Positions 1-11,612 are shown, counted from the first letter of the stretch. The stretch is DNA of 64,000 nt from Aspidiotus rigidus (GCA_035079385.1 JAVHKY010000026.1:2940501-3004500), one strand, 5' to 3'. Notes: generated from the letters alone by a model not told the origin. Numbers and translations: made by a program.

Positions 1-1640
1 TCGGTACTGGGTTTATCTTAGACTACATGAATCGAACATGAAGAAGAGAACAACTTTGAAAATGATTCATGATCAACGACTCGCACAATGTCAACTTCAA
101 TCCATGTACGTAATCGCATGCATGACAAGCTTGACCTGTTTCTACTTGTAAGTATTTTTTTTTTTCTCCCATACTCTTCTCACAAAATATTTTTTTATTG
201 TTTTTTAAAAAAGCTTTTGTTTCAGAGGGGAGGGTGTTCTGTACCACAGGAGGATCATAATACCACTGATATATATTGGGAATTCAAGTATCTGCTTTTT
301 TTACACTCTCATTTTCAAGTCTCCTTTTTATATCAAGCCACTGCATCTACGAAAAGACAGAGTTTGAATACATCCTACTCAAGGAGACTTAGATTCGGTC
401 GAGAGGTCCATCAAAATATTTCGACTTGCATGTCACGACAAGAGAGATTTAGAGTGTAAAACTCCCGCACTTTCATCTAATAGCTACTTATAGAATAAAT
501 TATTTTTCAAATAAGTATTCGTACCTTGTATTCGCCGTGTCTTCAGCCGTGCCCCGAAATACTCGCTCCACAGCTACCTGTTCATTATTTCAATCTTTCT
601 TTACGCAGAAGTTTATATAGAGTTGACAATTATAATTATTTAGGAATGTTTAGATAATGCTATTCGGAGATTAACACGAGCTCTAAAACGCGTGAAATAT
701 TTCAAAATATAAAGGTGATATAAATTAATGGTCGCGAGAACGTTTTAAAAGTTTCATTACACTTATACACAGTTCATCGAGATCACGTCGACTAGGAGTT
801 AAAAGAAAGAAAAATCCGCTCGTTTTCGTAATTAAATAACTAATTTGAATATTTCGGTGCTCGCTCCGTGCACACTTAACGATTTTACAAGTAGAGTACG
901 CACAATAAACGAAGCCGGCAATGTGAACTGATATCACTCGAACACACGTTTCGACAATTTTTGTTCAACAATTTATCGGATAGACGGTCACGTCGAAGTG
1001 CAACAGCTTGCAGTTTTCGACGTTTCCTGGAACGTGCGAGTGTGCGTCCAATATACAGTACGGCACCAGGTACACGTGGGAAAAGAAAATTAAAAGCAAT
1101 TTTTCGACTCATTTTCCTATCGAGTATACGTACGTACAGGCAATGACTATTTACATTTTGCTTGTAAGAAATGGTACTGATACTTTATGATTTTGGGCCG
1201 ATTCAAGGACGAGCGTTGGTTTAATTTTAGCTTATCGCCGCATCTAATTGTACAGTCACATACTCTCGCATAGGTCTTCCATTCGGGTAACCAAGCACAA
1301 GCGATTTCAGAAAAGAAAAAAGTAATAATTATCAAATCACGCAACGATTCGACAAAATTTTAATTCGTAGGTAGTTAATTTTCCTTATCTCTTGCACAAG
1401 TTGGATTGTTGGGGAAATCGTTTTTTTTTTCTCTTCAATAAGGCGCACCCTTCTTGATTGCATTTGAAATTATAATGGCTGTTTGTTTTTATTAATAAAA
1501 GGGCGTGCATAAATTACGCGAGACATTTAGGAAGGGGAATCAGAATTTCATCAAATATCATTTAGGTAAAGTAGAAATCTCAGGAAAAATCCTGTAAAGT
1601 TTTTCCACAAGAACATCGTCTTAAATGTTGTAAACTGGGT
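1..1640. other. apparently single-copy non-coding DNA
   Basis: AT-rich sequence with short T-runs and no supported gene. The open frames on both strands are short, overlap one another and show no recognisable motif. The part from about 500 to 1150 is somewhat richer in CpG and could be regulatory or an untranslated exon, but nothing fixes that. Confidence 0.4.
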
Positions 1641-1648
1641 TCTTTTAA

Positions 1649-2650
1649 CAGGGAACCTGTTTTATGGGGGGCTTTTTGAGAAATTTGCCGTGCGCCGTCC
1701 AGCAAGAAACTTGGAAAAATGTCGACTCTCGAGCTTTATATGAGAGGGGGGGGGGGATTTAGAAAATTAGATGCCATTGTAGGACTGCAATGGCAGCGGG
1801 GAATCCGCTGTCTCGAGTCCCCTAAAGCCTGAAGTTTTTCCGAGTCCTGAAAATCATGACATGACAACTTGAACGCGCTGCAATTTTAAGGAAGCCGTCG
1901 TCTTTCCAAGTCCCCCTCCTATCATATATAGCTCAGAGGTAGGAATTTTTCTAAGTCCCCTTCCTATCATATATGGCTAGAGGGTCGACCTTTTTTCAAG
2001 TCCGCCTCCTACCATATATAGCTCGGAGGCAGGAATTTTTCTAAGTCCCCCTCCTATCATATACTGCTCCGAAGTAGGTATTTTTCCAAGTCCCCCTCCC
2101 CTCGCCGGGCCTCGCTCGCGCTCGCGGACGAAAATTTCTTGGAAGTACCCCCCAACAAAAAGAATAGCGGGTTCCCCGCTAGAAAAAAATTCGCCTCTCG
2201 AGCCATTATATGATAGGAGGGGGACTTGGAAAAATTTCGACTATCGCGCTGTATATAATAGGAGGGGGACTTGGAAAAATGTTGACTCTCAAGCCATATA
2301 TGATAGGAGGGGGACTTGGAAAAATGTTGACTCTCGATCTATTATGTGATGGGAGGGCGACTTGGAAAAATTTGGAATTTCGAGCTATTTATGATAGGAG
2401 AAGGACTTAGAAAAATGTCGACCCTCAGCTATACAATTATGATAGGAGGGGGATTTACAAAAAGTTCGACTATCGAGCTATATATGAGATGAGAGGGACT
2501 TAAAAAAATTCGAGAAAAATGTAGACTCTCAAACTATATTATACTAGGCTTATAGTAGGTCTAGGCCTTCTTTATACTTGCTTCATCTAGGTCTAGGCTT
2601 GCTTGAATTTTTAATACCAAATCCCATTTGACTCATAAAACAGGTTCCCT
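1649..2650 (+). mobile_element. F1 non-autonomous element with internal 45-bp minisatellite
   Basis: The left end reads CAGGGAACCTGTTTTATG and the right end is its inverse (2633-2650). Just inside the left end is a GC-rich stretch (GCCGTGCGCCGTCC) that recurs inverted at the end of the copies at 31445 and 34501. Just inside the right end is a stretch (GACTCATAAAACAGG side) that recurs inverted at the start of those copies. The interior holds about seven forward copies of the 45-bp unit (2200-2520), which give an artefactual frame at 2210-2410. Reverse copies at 1910-2100 belong to a nested F2 element. There is no coding capacity. A target-site duplication could not be fixed because the outer flank on the right side is itself shared with other copies. 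Confidence 0.7.
1767..2180 (+). mobile_element. F2 element nested inside the F1 copy
   Basis: It starts with TTAGATGCCATTGTAGGACT, whose inner part pairs with the following TGCAATGGC, then AGCGGGG. It ends in AGCGGGTTCCCCGCT, a small perfect hairpin. Between them lie reverse-orientation 45-bp units and a CG-rich block (GCTCGCGCTCGCGGACGAAA). The same arrangement recurs at 37230, 38020 and 42157, so the boundaries are supported by several copies. Confidence 0.6.
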
Positions 2651-2699
2651 ACGTTCCTCGTTTAACTTCGTTGAAGAAGCCGTCGTTTTTCAAGTAGAA

Positions 2700-3110
2700 C
2701 ATGTTCCTCTATCAAAATAATGGTGGCAAAGTCTAACGCGATCAAGCACAGATTATTGTAATTACAACAGAAATAAGTATTTTCAAGCAAAGAAGGGGAG
2801 GGGGTCTAAAAATCGGAAGAATCTTTTACGTATAGGTAGTTTATCGGCCCGCGAAAATAAAAGAAAATCACGGGAAAATTGTAGGGATTTTCAGGGAAGA
2901 AAAATTTTTGCACGACTTCATTAATGTAAGACGAAAAAAAAGATGAGTACACAAGAAAAATATAAGATGCACGACTTGTAATTAAAACCAAACGGAAGAT
3001 TAAAAAATCAGCGGTATAATATTATTAATGAACGTAAAACTTATTACAAATATGAATCAAAACATTAGATTTAGATTATTAGAAAGTTATTGGGCTAGTA
3101 ACGCCTTCCT
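2700..3110. other. no gene seen
   Basis: AT-rich spacer between the F1 copy and the transposase relic. Nothing recognisable on either strand. Confidence 0.4.
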
Positions 3111-3113
3111 AGC

Positions 3114-3598
3114 CTAGCATGGACGACCACGTTTTCGCTTTCTTCCTAGAGGTATTTGTTTAGCCTCTTCTGGCACTTGCACCAACTTCAACCTAATTTT
3201 CAAGCCTAAGGAGTGCTTGCATTCGCCTTCCTTGAAGAAGTGTGGATATGAGCAAGTAGGCTCTCCTATCCGAGTAGAGTGTATATAAATGACCCAAAGG
3301 CCGTAGTTGAATGTTTTGAAGGAGTTGAACGTTCTCCACTTCCCTTGCAAACCTTCATACTTCTTGAGCAGTTTTGTAGTTAAAGGCTGTTCTATAGTTG
3401 AGGAGCAAACAAAACATAATGTTCCTCCCTGTAGTCTCTTTGGAGAACCGGATGGTTGGATGTAGCCCATTGAAATACAGCTGTCCATGTTTTTAGAGGT
3501 ACGGACGGAGTTTCAACAAAGGTGACACAATTTGTTGATGTTGGATCGCGTCGTTGTGACCAGTCTTCTACCAGTTTTTTGGTGAAGTCGAGATACAA
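3114..3598 (-). pseudogene. C-terminal relic of a MULE-type transposase with SWIM zinc finger
   Basis: Two overlapping minus-strand frames read as one protein tail with a frameshift near 3400-3420. The upstream frame (3598 down to about 3400) has a segment of the type SVPLKTWTAVFQWA, as found before the SWIM region of Mutator-like transposases. The downstream frame has GKWRTFNSFKTFNYGLWVIY, then a C-x-Y-PHFFKEGECKH segment fitting a SWIM zinc finger, and ends in a basic stretch GRKRKRGRPC. The order WT-x-A-x-x-W, short linker, W-x-F, SWIM, RGRP tail is typical of MULE/Phantom-like transposases (family knowledge). The catalytic DDE core is absent, so this is a truncated, frameshifted and non-functional fragment. 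No terminal inverted repeats were found. Confidence 0.6.
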
Positions 3599-3599
3599 G

Positions 3600-4265
3600 G
3601 ATAAAACAAGTGCGGGTGAATCATGTGGATAAAATTACCTTTTTTCTTATCGTGTACAGCTGATATTACTTTCGTCACGACTTCAACAGAAGAGCATCGC
3701 GACGTTTGAAATGTAGGTGCATGAAATAAAAATTTTCATTTTCTCGTTCTGACCAGTTGAAGAGTCGTGCTCAGTAATGGCGGGAATTTCAATTAACATC
3801 ACGCCCTCTTCAATTATTTTCCCACCCTCGTCCTTCCCGTTCAATATTATTTTAGTCGCGTGCACTTTAATATTTCCCGTTTATAAACGTCTTTCTTCAA
3901 AATGAGCACCAATACGATTGAAACTCTTCCTGGTAATAACTCCAGTTATGAGCGTTCCAAAGGTAAAACCAAGCACCAACATGATCGAGTCAAGGTTTTA
4001 ATTTCAACAAAGTAACGAGTCTTCTCCGCTGGCTACTTCGTTATTCTCCTACGCCCCAAAACATTTCAACGAAATCTTGACTCCTCCCCAATTTCCTCCC
4101 TTTTCGTTTCCTATAAAATTCGGATAAAATTTCTTAGCCTTATTTTCGACCATAAACTTTCCGCGACTCGTCACCCTTTGTTTTTCAAAATTAAAGCACC
4201 TTACCGTACTTCCCGATCAATCATAACAAACGAGAATTTAATTTTTTTAAAGTCAGCTTCTTGGT
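3600..4265. other. no gene seen
   Basis: AT-rich unique-looking sequence. The short minus-strand frame at 3683-3865 has no recognisable motif and no splice context. Confidence 0.35.
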
Positions 4266-4269
4266 AGAA

Positions 4270-5045
4270 ATTGCATCAACATATCGTTGAAATCGACCTC
4301 ACGTCAACTTCGGATCGATAGAAAAATTTGGAGAAATCGACTCCATTTCGACTCATTAGCCACGTCGATTTCAGGTCGATTTCGAGTCAACGTCTCCAAA
4401 TTTTTTCATTGACTTCAAAACGACTACTCTGTTGCGTTGATTTGAGGTTCTCTGGTAATACGAGCTGGTCGACTACAAATCGACGTCGATCTGAAGTCGA
4501 TTTCGAGTCGACTTCTCCCAATTTCTCAATCGATTCCCATGCAATTGACGTTCGTCTGGAATCTATTTCGAGTCGACTTCCCCAAATTTTTTGTCGACCT
4601 AAAATCGACAGCTCTATTGCAATAATTTCAATTCGATTTGTAGTTTCATGCTGGTCGACTTTAAATCCACCTTAAATTGACCCGGTGAAGCATGTCGATG
4701 GTTGATTTGACGTCGATTTTTGTCCATAACGTAAATTGACTGCTCAAAATCGATTCCGCCCTAATTTGGATTGCAAATGGCCCGGAAGTCAACTCATTGT
4801 CGACGTCGAAATTGAGTCGACTCCCGATATTAGATTGATATCGACTAAAAATCGATGTTAATCTGTTCTCGATTTTGAGTCATGCCTTCCAAAATTTCGA
4901 ATGTAATCTGAATTCTTACACCGATAAATGCTGGTCGATATTCAGCGCTCGTGAACTACAAGCTGGTTGACTTTGAATCGATTTGAAGTCGACTAGAAAA
5001 CTACAAATTGACTTCAAATCGACGCAATAGTGCAGTCGATTTGAC
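4270..5045. repeat. TCGA-rich satellite block
   Basis: Dense GTCGA/TCGAC words with recurring phrases such as GTCGACTTCTCCAAATTTTT and CTGGTCGAC. The same phrases recur in the large block at 48060-50650 and at 56190 and 57780, so this is one dispersed family with an imperfect unit of roughly 150-160 bp. The open frame 4328-4675 is a by-product of the repeat. Confidence 0.75.
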
Positions 5046-5306
5046 AATCCCTCCGTTCTTTCTAGCTGTGCGAAAGTTTTTCTCAGCTAGGTTCACGTAT
5101 TTCTCCATGATACTTTATCGTCGATGAGAGCATCACCAAAGCACGATGCGTTTGATCACATTGGCCAAAATTTACAAAAATTTCTTAATAAATTCTTGAC
5201 CTACCTCTGTATACGACTTCATCCCGCAACAAACTCCGATTATTCGGAAAGAAACTTCTTATCCTTTCAACACGACCACATTCACCTCACCTACCTCCGT
5301 ATTCTT

Positions 5307-5336
5307 CTGTCTGTCTGTCTGTCTGTTTGTCTCCTG

Positions 5337-5378
<42 letters not shown>

Positions 5379-5394
5379 CCCCTCTCTCTCTCTC
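5307..5394 (+). repeat. (CTGT)n then (CT)n microsatellite
   Basis: Five CTGT-type units followed by about 33 CT dinucleotides with a few interruptions. The frame 5124-5486 reading through it is serine/leucine low complexity and not a gene. Confidence 0.95.
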
Positions 5395-5399
5395 GCCAC

Positions 5400-6170
5400 T
5401 GTAGACTCTTTCTAGTGTCTTCTTCTTCAAAATCTCCATCACTTCCACTTCGTTTCCTCAACGATCACCTTGGTGCCCTGCAATGACTTCAAAACAAGCA
5501 CCAAGTTTTTCAACTGTGTGCAACCCACCTGCTTGGCTGGAATCCTCCTTTTTTTTGCTCCGTATCTGTGAACTGATTTTAACCAGTATTTTTCGGACCA
5601 TTTTCTAAACTCCACATGGGTATGTTTTTCGTCTGGACGTTAGTCAGAAATCTATAAGATGCGATCCATGAAAAAAGAATTTTCATGACGCTTGACCCTG
5701 ACCTATTTTCCAACCTTCGCTAAAATTTAAAACTTGTATCCTTATCGTAATATAACGCCTCAAACTTGGTCATTAGGAGCTAGCTTTTGACATGTTACAT
5801 GTCTTAGCTGGACCCCACCCTTAAAAGGCGTGGAGTGTGATTATCTTTTTTGGAACACTACCGTGACCGTTTTAATGAATCAATTAATTTTATATCAATT
5901 TTTACGATTTCATGAACAAGGTGAGAACGTTTTGAGAAGAATGGACTGGTTTAAGATTTGAATCTATCTTGATAATGCTTATCGAAAGAGGATTGGTTCT
6001 GGAAACGAGTAAAAGTAGGTGCTTTAATCGCACTTATAATTATTATCGTTCAAAGGAGTTTTTTCTGATATTCATTCATGATTAACTTTGGAAGAGCCTT
6101 TACTACCGATTACGGACAATAGCTTCTAAAAATATTCTTTATTTACCATTTACACCTACAAGAGTCCTGA
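5400..6170. other. intergenic sequence upstream of the secreted-protein gene
   Basis: No gene seen. It leads into the first exon at 6177 and may contain its promoter. No clear TATA box or initiator can be assigned. Confidence 0.35.
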
Positions 6171-6176
6171 ACGAAA

Positions 6177-7443
6177 ATGAGAATGAATCGTTTCATATTA
6201 TTTTTGTTGTATTTAGCCGGAAACTCGATCGTTTGCGACGAAAATTTTCTAGTCGTGTCCTCACTAGAAAGTATACAAGATTTTAATTTGATACGACATA
6301 TATTAAGTAAGTCTTGATTTCATTTCAGGGAAAGAATATAGAATAGAAATCATCGCTCATTAAATTTTTTGTTGCAGATCACACTCGTACTATTCCAGAA
6401 GAAGAGGAAATTTCGGTAAAAGAGGAAATTTGTCGAAATATCGTAGAAAGCAAATATATTCGTGACATTTTCCGAGTTCGCCCAATTGATCCTCTTTCGC
6501 CAAAAACTTTTGAGTCTTACTCGAACCGAATAGACAAAATTATTGGCCCATACACTCGATATGAGATCGTCGTTAACGGACAGATTTTTCATGACTTTGT
6601 TTTTTCGTGTTTATCTTGGGATTACCACTCCAAGAAACTGGTCCATCTTTACATCTCACGACAATTCACTTCGAAATGTCTGAAGGATACACCCTTTGTT
6701 CCTTTTCGGTTGGTGTCGAAGGAGAGCAACAATGGAGTCGTTACTGCGCACGCAATAGCAGAGAAACCTACTGAAGTTCATTGGGAATCATTCTACTGGG
6801 AACCAAAAGCAAATGGTATGAAAATCTCATAAGCTCATTCAACTTCTTATTCCATGGTCCGGGTGACGTTTTATATTTTCTGAGCAGGGGTTGAATTGTT
6901 GGAAGGGAGTAGCAACATTTGTAATCTGTCGTCGGCTGTGAAAGTGCGACTTTGCACAATAATACTCGGCTCCACAAAATTTAGGACAGAAATATCATCT
7001 TTAAGTTCAAATAATAACGAGCCGCAGTGTAAGAGAAAAGATATTTGGTACAACAACTTTGGAAGAGAACGTATAATTACCGTATGGACATTACAGTGCA
7101 AAGCAGCAACAAAGAGCCAAAGAATTGGTATCGGTATGCCAACAGCTGTTTATATCTTTGAAGATTTCGACAAAGAACCTCATTCATTTCGTATCGCGCG
7201 ATGGATCGAGTCAAAAATTCGGATCGTAGGTCATACTTCTATTTGATAATTTTCCTTTCTTTCTATTTGAAATCATTCTAGGAACACTGGAATTCACATG
7301 TCATCGGAAAAGTATTACAACTTGTTCTCGAAAATTATGATGTTAATTTTGGTCGCACGGAGTCTCTTTCATCGAGGCGAACAGATCCCGTCCGTTTGAT
7401 GATTTCGCGCGCAGGGTTCATGCTACTGCGGCATATCGTATAG
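6177..7443 (+). CDS. secreted protein of unrecognised family, four exons
   Basis: The exons are 6177-6306, 6378-6815, 6888-7225 and 7282-7443, with introns of 71, 72 and 56 bp. All introns are GT..AG with good sites (GTAAGTC donor, TTGTTGCAG and TCATTCTAG acceptors). Phases match at every junction (1, 1, 0) and the joined frame is open for 355 codons to a TAG at 7441. The start is the first of two in-frame ATGs in the context GAAAATGAG. Residues 5-20 (RFILFLLYLAGNSIVC) form a signal peptide, and no other membrane segment is seen, so the product is probably secreted. Exon 2 encodes an acidic stretch PEEEEISVKEE and a core with VVNGQIFHDFVF. About eight cysteines are spread through exons 1-3 and could form disulphides. 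I do not recognise the family and assign no function. The gene stands alone, with a relic of its exon 2 about 2 kb downstream showing that it was duplicated. A further 3' exon cannot be excluded. Confidence 0.72.
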
Positions 7444-8440
7444 ACTGAATTTTTCAGCCTAATCTCAGTATTGACGATGTACTGGGATCGGTCTCAGTTT
7501 TTTCTACTAGCATAAAGAGCACCGTTTTTGGGTAACCAAATTATGAGAACGTTTGCTTTTTTCCAAGTGTAGTGTTGGATATTGAGCGGTCGGGGTCTGA
7601 GTGCGTCTATAGGCGGCCAGTCTCGATTCGGGCCCCTCCTTGGTAATTCCTCTAGATGAAGATCGTTCAAATGGGCAACATATCGCAAGCTGACTTCTGT
7701 GCTGCGTCTTTGCCTTGAGATATTGCAAAGTAAGTTTTAACCAGTTTTAGAACAATCATCAACTCAGATAGACAGACACGAAAATACGAAAATAATATCA
7801 ACGAAGATGAATGGGGAGAAAGGAAAGTGTGGATGACCATACCTCAGATTTGGTACATGAGCAATCTCAATAAGTTAGGGAAATTTTAATCGGGAAGCAA
7901 GTCTTTATTCCCTTTGCAGTAAGTATGTATGCAGACGAATGAAGCTATCCTTCAATTTAAGAGGATTCCCAAAAGCTCTAGGGCGTAATTAGCATAGTTA
8001 TTTTTAATAGCGTCAATCAGAAGAGGAAAACATGATTCGGAGTGAGGTGTCCGTGATTACAAACAAACGATAGCCTATAAAACATTCACATATGGATTGA
8101 TGATAAGGCCAATCTATATCAAAAATTCGATTCTTGTGTAATCTAAACACAGGCCACGGAGAAAAGTTTGGTTCTCAAGATTTACGAGTAACTCATCGTG
8201 ATTGGAATTATTATCGCTAAAAGACGCGTAATTATTCTAAAATCGAAGGAGGTTTCAAATAAGAACTTCACGATTCGATTTTGAAAAGTCTAATGCAAAG
8301 AAATGGACATGAAGATTTTGTTTACATTCGATCTCGTTCCTCGCTAACAAAAAATTCTCAATCGTTTCCCCGTTGGACAGTATAGAAGATTGGGGTTCGT
8401 TGCAACAATATTTGAGTATGAGAGTGATTGCATTTCATAG
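7444..8440. other. no gene seen
   Basis: Mostly AT-rich spacer. A 64-73 aa minus-strand pair of frames at 7494-7728 sits in a slightly GC-richer patch (7560-7700) but has no recognisable motif or splice support. Confidence 0.35.
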
Positions 8441-8442
8441 CA

Positions 8443-8920
8443 CAGTGTTCTTCAACCTTTCTTACATCGCGGCACAATTCTTATGGAACAGCATTTCCAG
8501 AACTCCAAATTGAATTGAAAATTTTTCAGGGTTTCAACATTTTTCATGTTTTTATTGATTTCCTCCCCCTAATGTCAGGATTTGTGATCGAGTAAGATAT
8601 CAGCCCCCTTTCTCTATATTGTGGTTCTGCCAAATGGAAGCTTTCACCTTCTGCCGGGACTCGAGAAAATTTCAAGCTCTGTCGCCAACATAATTATAGG
8701 CAAAAATGTCTCGATGTTTCTTGTATCTACTGGAGAACCGTTTGGACTCTCCGAATTCTGATTTTTGTGGGGAAACATGAAATATGATCTATATTTTTGG
8801 CTACATCGAAGAAAGTTTTTGATTTTTATCATTATGACATTCAGGGCAGATTTAGACTCAAGTTTAAGAAGTCATCAAAAGTTGAAATACATCGGTCAGA
8901 TGATGCTGATGATTAACTTT
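8443..8920 (+). mobile_element. 5' fragment of a hAT element
   Basis: It begins CAGTGTTCTTCAACCTTTCT and runs in parallel with the left part of the complete element at 32187-33900, sharing phrases such as CATTTCCAGAACTCCAAATT, ATTTCCTCC and ACATCGGTCAGAT. Homology stops at about 8920, directly before the exon relic. The right terminal repeat is missing here. Confidence 0.65.
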
Positions 8921-8927
8921 CTTACAG

Positions 8928-9216
8928 CCGACGGGAGATCATTGTTAACGGAAATATTTTTCATAATTTTGTCTTTCCGTGTTCATCTTGGCATTACGAT
9001 GAGAAATTAGTAGAATTTTTCATTTCGCATCCGTTCCCTCGTCACGATTTTCTGGAAAAAAATCATGGTCCTTTTCGTCCTCTGTTCAAGCAAGATGAAA
9101 ACAACTGACTTATTGGGAACGCCATAGTTGAAGACCCTGATGCCGAACGGGAGGAGATTTTCACGAATCCATTTTATGGTGATGAAATGGGCAGTAAAAC
9201 ATATATTTCCTCATGA
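8928..9216 (+). pseudogene. diverged relic of exon 2 of the secreted-protein gene
   Basis: The frame starting at 8929 reads a segment with IVNGNIFHNFVFP, corresponding to VVNGQIFHDFVFS in the intact gene, followed by C-x-S-W-x-Y and KLV positions that also match. Roughly 60 percent of residues agree over the first 32. An in-frame TGA at 9106-9108 interrupts it, after which similarity weakens but the frame stays open to 9214. The exon seems to end at 9178 before a GT in phase 1, the same place and phase as the intact exon 2. The first half of the exon is missing and hAT sequence lies in its place. The CTTACAG just before 8928 is probably chance, since the intact gene has no intron there. Expression is unlikely. 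Confidence 0.6.
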
Positions 9217-9219
9217 GAG

Positions 9220-9660
9220 AGAACACCTATTTTGAATTCGAGTAACATTGGAGCTGTATATAATTGGAGAGGAACTTAAATACAGACTAAAGTTTTCTTT
9301 TGGCATTTATATATAAGTTTTTCTTTTGGTATTTCCTAAATTTTAATGTTATTAAAGTACAGCCATAAAACCTAGACGAATGAATTTGGTCTCGTTCTTA
9401 CTGATGTGTTATTGCTGCTTCTCGTTGTATTTATTGAAAATTCACTTGAATTCATTATAAATTAATGGTGAAGTATAAATTTGTGTCCGTGACGCATCAG
9501 TTTTAAGAATGATCAATTACTTAAAGGCAAGCATTTATACAGTACAAGTAAAAAGGTGTGCAAAGAGAAGAGGATACGTGGGCGCAATTTTACAGAAACA
9601 ATTGAAGCTACTCTGTATCCTAATCATTCTGGAATCAGAAATGATGGTCAGCATTATTTT
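9220..9660. other. no gene seen
   Basis: AT-rich spacer without repeats or recognisable frames. Confidence 0.35.
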
Positions 9661-9669
9661 CAATTAGAA

Positions 9670-10256
9670 TTCCATAGCGGGCTATAAAACAGCTTAAGTC
9701 CCATCATTACGCGTACGCGCGCGTTTGCGAGAAATACGGAAGGAATATATAAATAATATGAAGGGGATAAAGATCACATAGGGCTACAGAACAATCAAGA
9801 ATTTCTCAGTCAAAAAGGTTACGAATTTCCAGGAATTCCTACAAGTCTTAGCGATAAGAGTCAAGAAGATCACCAATTTCCCCAAATCCCATAAACGGTC
9901 AAAGAGGAACAAGGAATTTTTCTAACTCCCATAGAAGACGATATAGAGGAGCCAGGAATTTTCTCAAGTGCCATAGACGGGTATAGAGGAGACAGGAATT
10001 TTTCCAAGTGGCAGCGTTGCGTATTCGCGAAAATTTTTTCAAGTCCCACAGATGACTATACAGGAGCCGCGAAAATTCTTCGAAGTCGCATAAAAGAACT
10101 CGAAATTTTTCTAAGTCACTATACTAGCCAATAGAAGGGTATAGAAGGGCTCGGACAAGAATTCCCAGCGTTACGCCCCCCAGCGTTATGCGTACGCGGA
10201 AAGAATTCCTCTGAAGGCCCCCAGTAACTAAACGGATGGCGGGTCTCCCGCCAAAA
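9670..10256. repeat. degenerate F2-like array with F2 terminus
   Basis: About five units of the form GGTATAGAGGAGNCAGGAAT plus TTTTNCAAGTGCCATAGAC repeat every ~50 bp from 9880 to 10140. The block ends with AAAGAATTCCTCTGAAGGCC, then GGCGGGTCTCCCGCCAAAAA, which parallels the F2 end at 2120-2185 position by position although it has diverged. The left boundary is not firm. Confidence 0.5.
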
Positions 10257-10367
10257 AACTCGCGGCTTCTTTAACGGAGATGAACGAGAAGTGGCAGGGA
10301 ACCTGTTTTATGGGGCACGTGAGATCTGAAATATGGCGCACGTAAGATCTGAAAAATGTAGATTATG

Positions 10368-10379
10368 ATAGGAAGTAGA
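10368..10379. repeat. left target-site duplication of the Penelope-like element
   Basis: ATAGGAAGTAGA is repeated exactly at 12501-12512, where it continues into the F1 array (CTTGGGAAAA). Confidence 0.65.
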
Positions 10380-10757
10380 ATGACAGAATACTCAAAGAGT
10401 AGAGTAAACGAAAAACCAATTACAAAGACCGCAGATATAAAGGAGAAGATGCGAGATCTTTCGGTTAACAAACCATCATCGGGCAAAGTTAGAACGCCAC
10501 TGACCCAGATACGACTCATAAAACAGAATACCAACGAGATCAGGATTGAACGAGCGAGCCCTCGCGAGGTGACTCAGACTCGTAGACCAATTCAACTAAT
10601 TAACCTCCGTCGGGAAAATACCTGTTCAGTACGGTGACATCGTCACTGTTCAGATGACGCACTATTTCGATATTTTCCAAAGCAACGCGCTTGAAGTAAG
10701 AATTCTCCTTGTGGAGGAGGGTAGCCGAACCTTCCTTGAAACTATGACCACTGGAGA
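10379..10757 (-). repeat. Penelope inverted repeat, left arm
   Basis: This arm encodes the end of the GIY-YIG domain and the 3' tail on the minus strand. Its plus-strand frame at 10365-10637 has the same sequence as the minus-strand frame at 12218-12496, which demonstrates the inversion. Confidence 0.8.
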
Positions 10758-11178
10758 TAAGGTGGTCCGCAAAGGCCGAATCACCCAAATTACCTTTCTT
10801 CCAGGCTTTAAGGTGCTCCTCTACTCGAATTCAAAGATGGCGACCCGTCTCGCCTATGTATACGCCGTTACAATCCTTGCACTCCAATTTGTACACCCCG
10901 CTCCTCTCCCCCCGCGGGATGGGGTCCTTTAGCCTAACAAACAAACCCTTCACAGTAGTGAGGTTATAAAAAGCAGGCCTGAAGCCAAAGGGGCGGAGGA
11001 CACGAGTCAGCTTGGATGAAAACTCGCCCGAAAACGGGAGCCTGATCCAACGTAATCTCTTATTATTATTACCACTCAGATCGCGGGGGAGGGAGGTGGT
11101 TGAATCAAGGCCCTTCCTCGTAAGTTTTTTACGGACCATACGGTCAATGTCCAAGTTGACCTCATTCACAGTGGCCAA
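10600..11178 (-). pseudogene. GIY-YIG endonuclease part of the Penelope-like polyprotein (broken)
   Basis: The frame from 11178 to about 10831 contains GVYKLECKDCNGVYIGETGR, i.e. the GIY and YIG half-motifs with two cysteines between them, a feature known for Penelope endonucleases. The frame from 10788 to 10600 holds the C-terminal part with SAFADHLISSGHSF. A frameshift near 10790-10840 separates them. The intact relative at 46802-47515 aligns over the whole length. In Penelope-like elements this domain nicks the target to prime reverse transcription (family knowledge). This copy cannot make a full protein. Confidence 0.75.
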
Positions 11179-11234
11179 GTGCTTAATGGTCGCAAGCTCC
11201 TTTTGGAAAGCTGGTTGACTTAGCGGAATGCTAG

Positions 11235-11612
11235 TCAGTCGATGAATATAACTATTGAAGGCAGCGATCTTATAAGAGAAAATGGACAGAAGGACGATCC
11301 GTGGACAACTGTATCGGTCGAAGTATCCTTCCTGAATATCGCAAATTCATGGTCCCCATCTCTATCAGAGATAGTGAGATCCAGAAAGTTTATAGAAGAA
11401 CCTCCAATTTCTGTAGTAAATTTTATGGAGGGATACATTTTATTCAGATACTGAAGAAACTTACCAAGGAGCTCCTGAGGACCGGTCCACGCACATAATA
11501 TGTCGTCCACATATCGGTGCCAGTAGTGGATGTGACTCAGTAGCACTTGGCCAGAGGAAAACAAGTCAACCTCAAATCTGGATATAAATATCTCCGAAAC
11601 GAGAGAGCCCAA
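11235..11612 (-). pseudogene. Penelope-like reverse transcriptase, catalytic part (broken)
   Basis: The frame contains HRYVDDILCAWTG, whose YVDD box (11513-11502) is the RT active site, then SSINFLDLTI, a typical following motif of this class. Just upstream the shifted frame supplies EEIGIPMGSPLGSLVSEIF, the fingers/palm junction. It is joined by frameshifts to the fragment at 11633-12057 and to the endonuclease frame below 11235, so no complete polyprotein is encoded. Confidence 0.8.
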
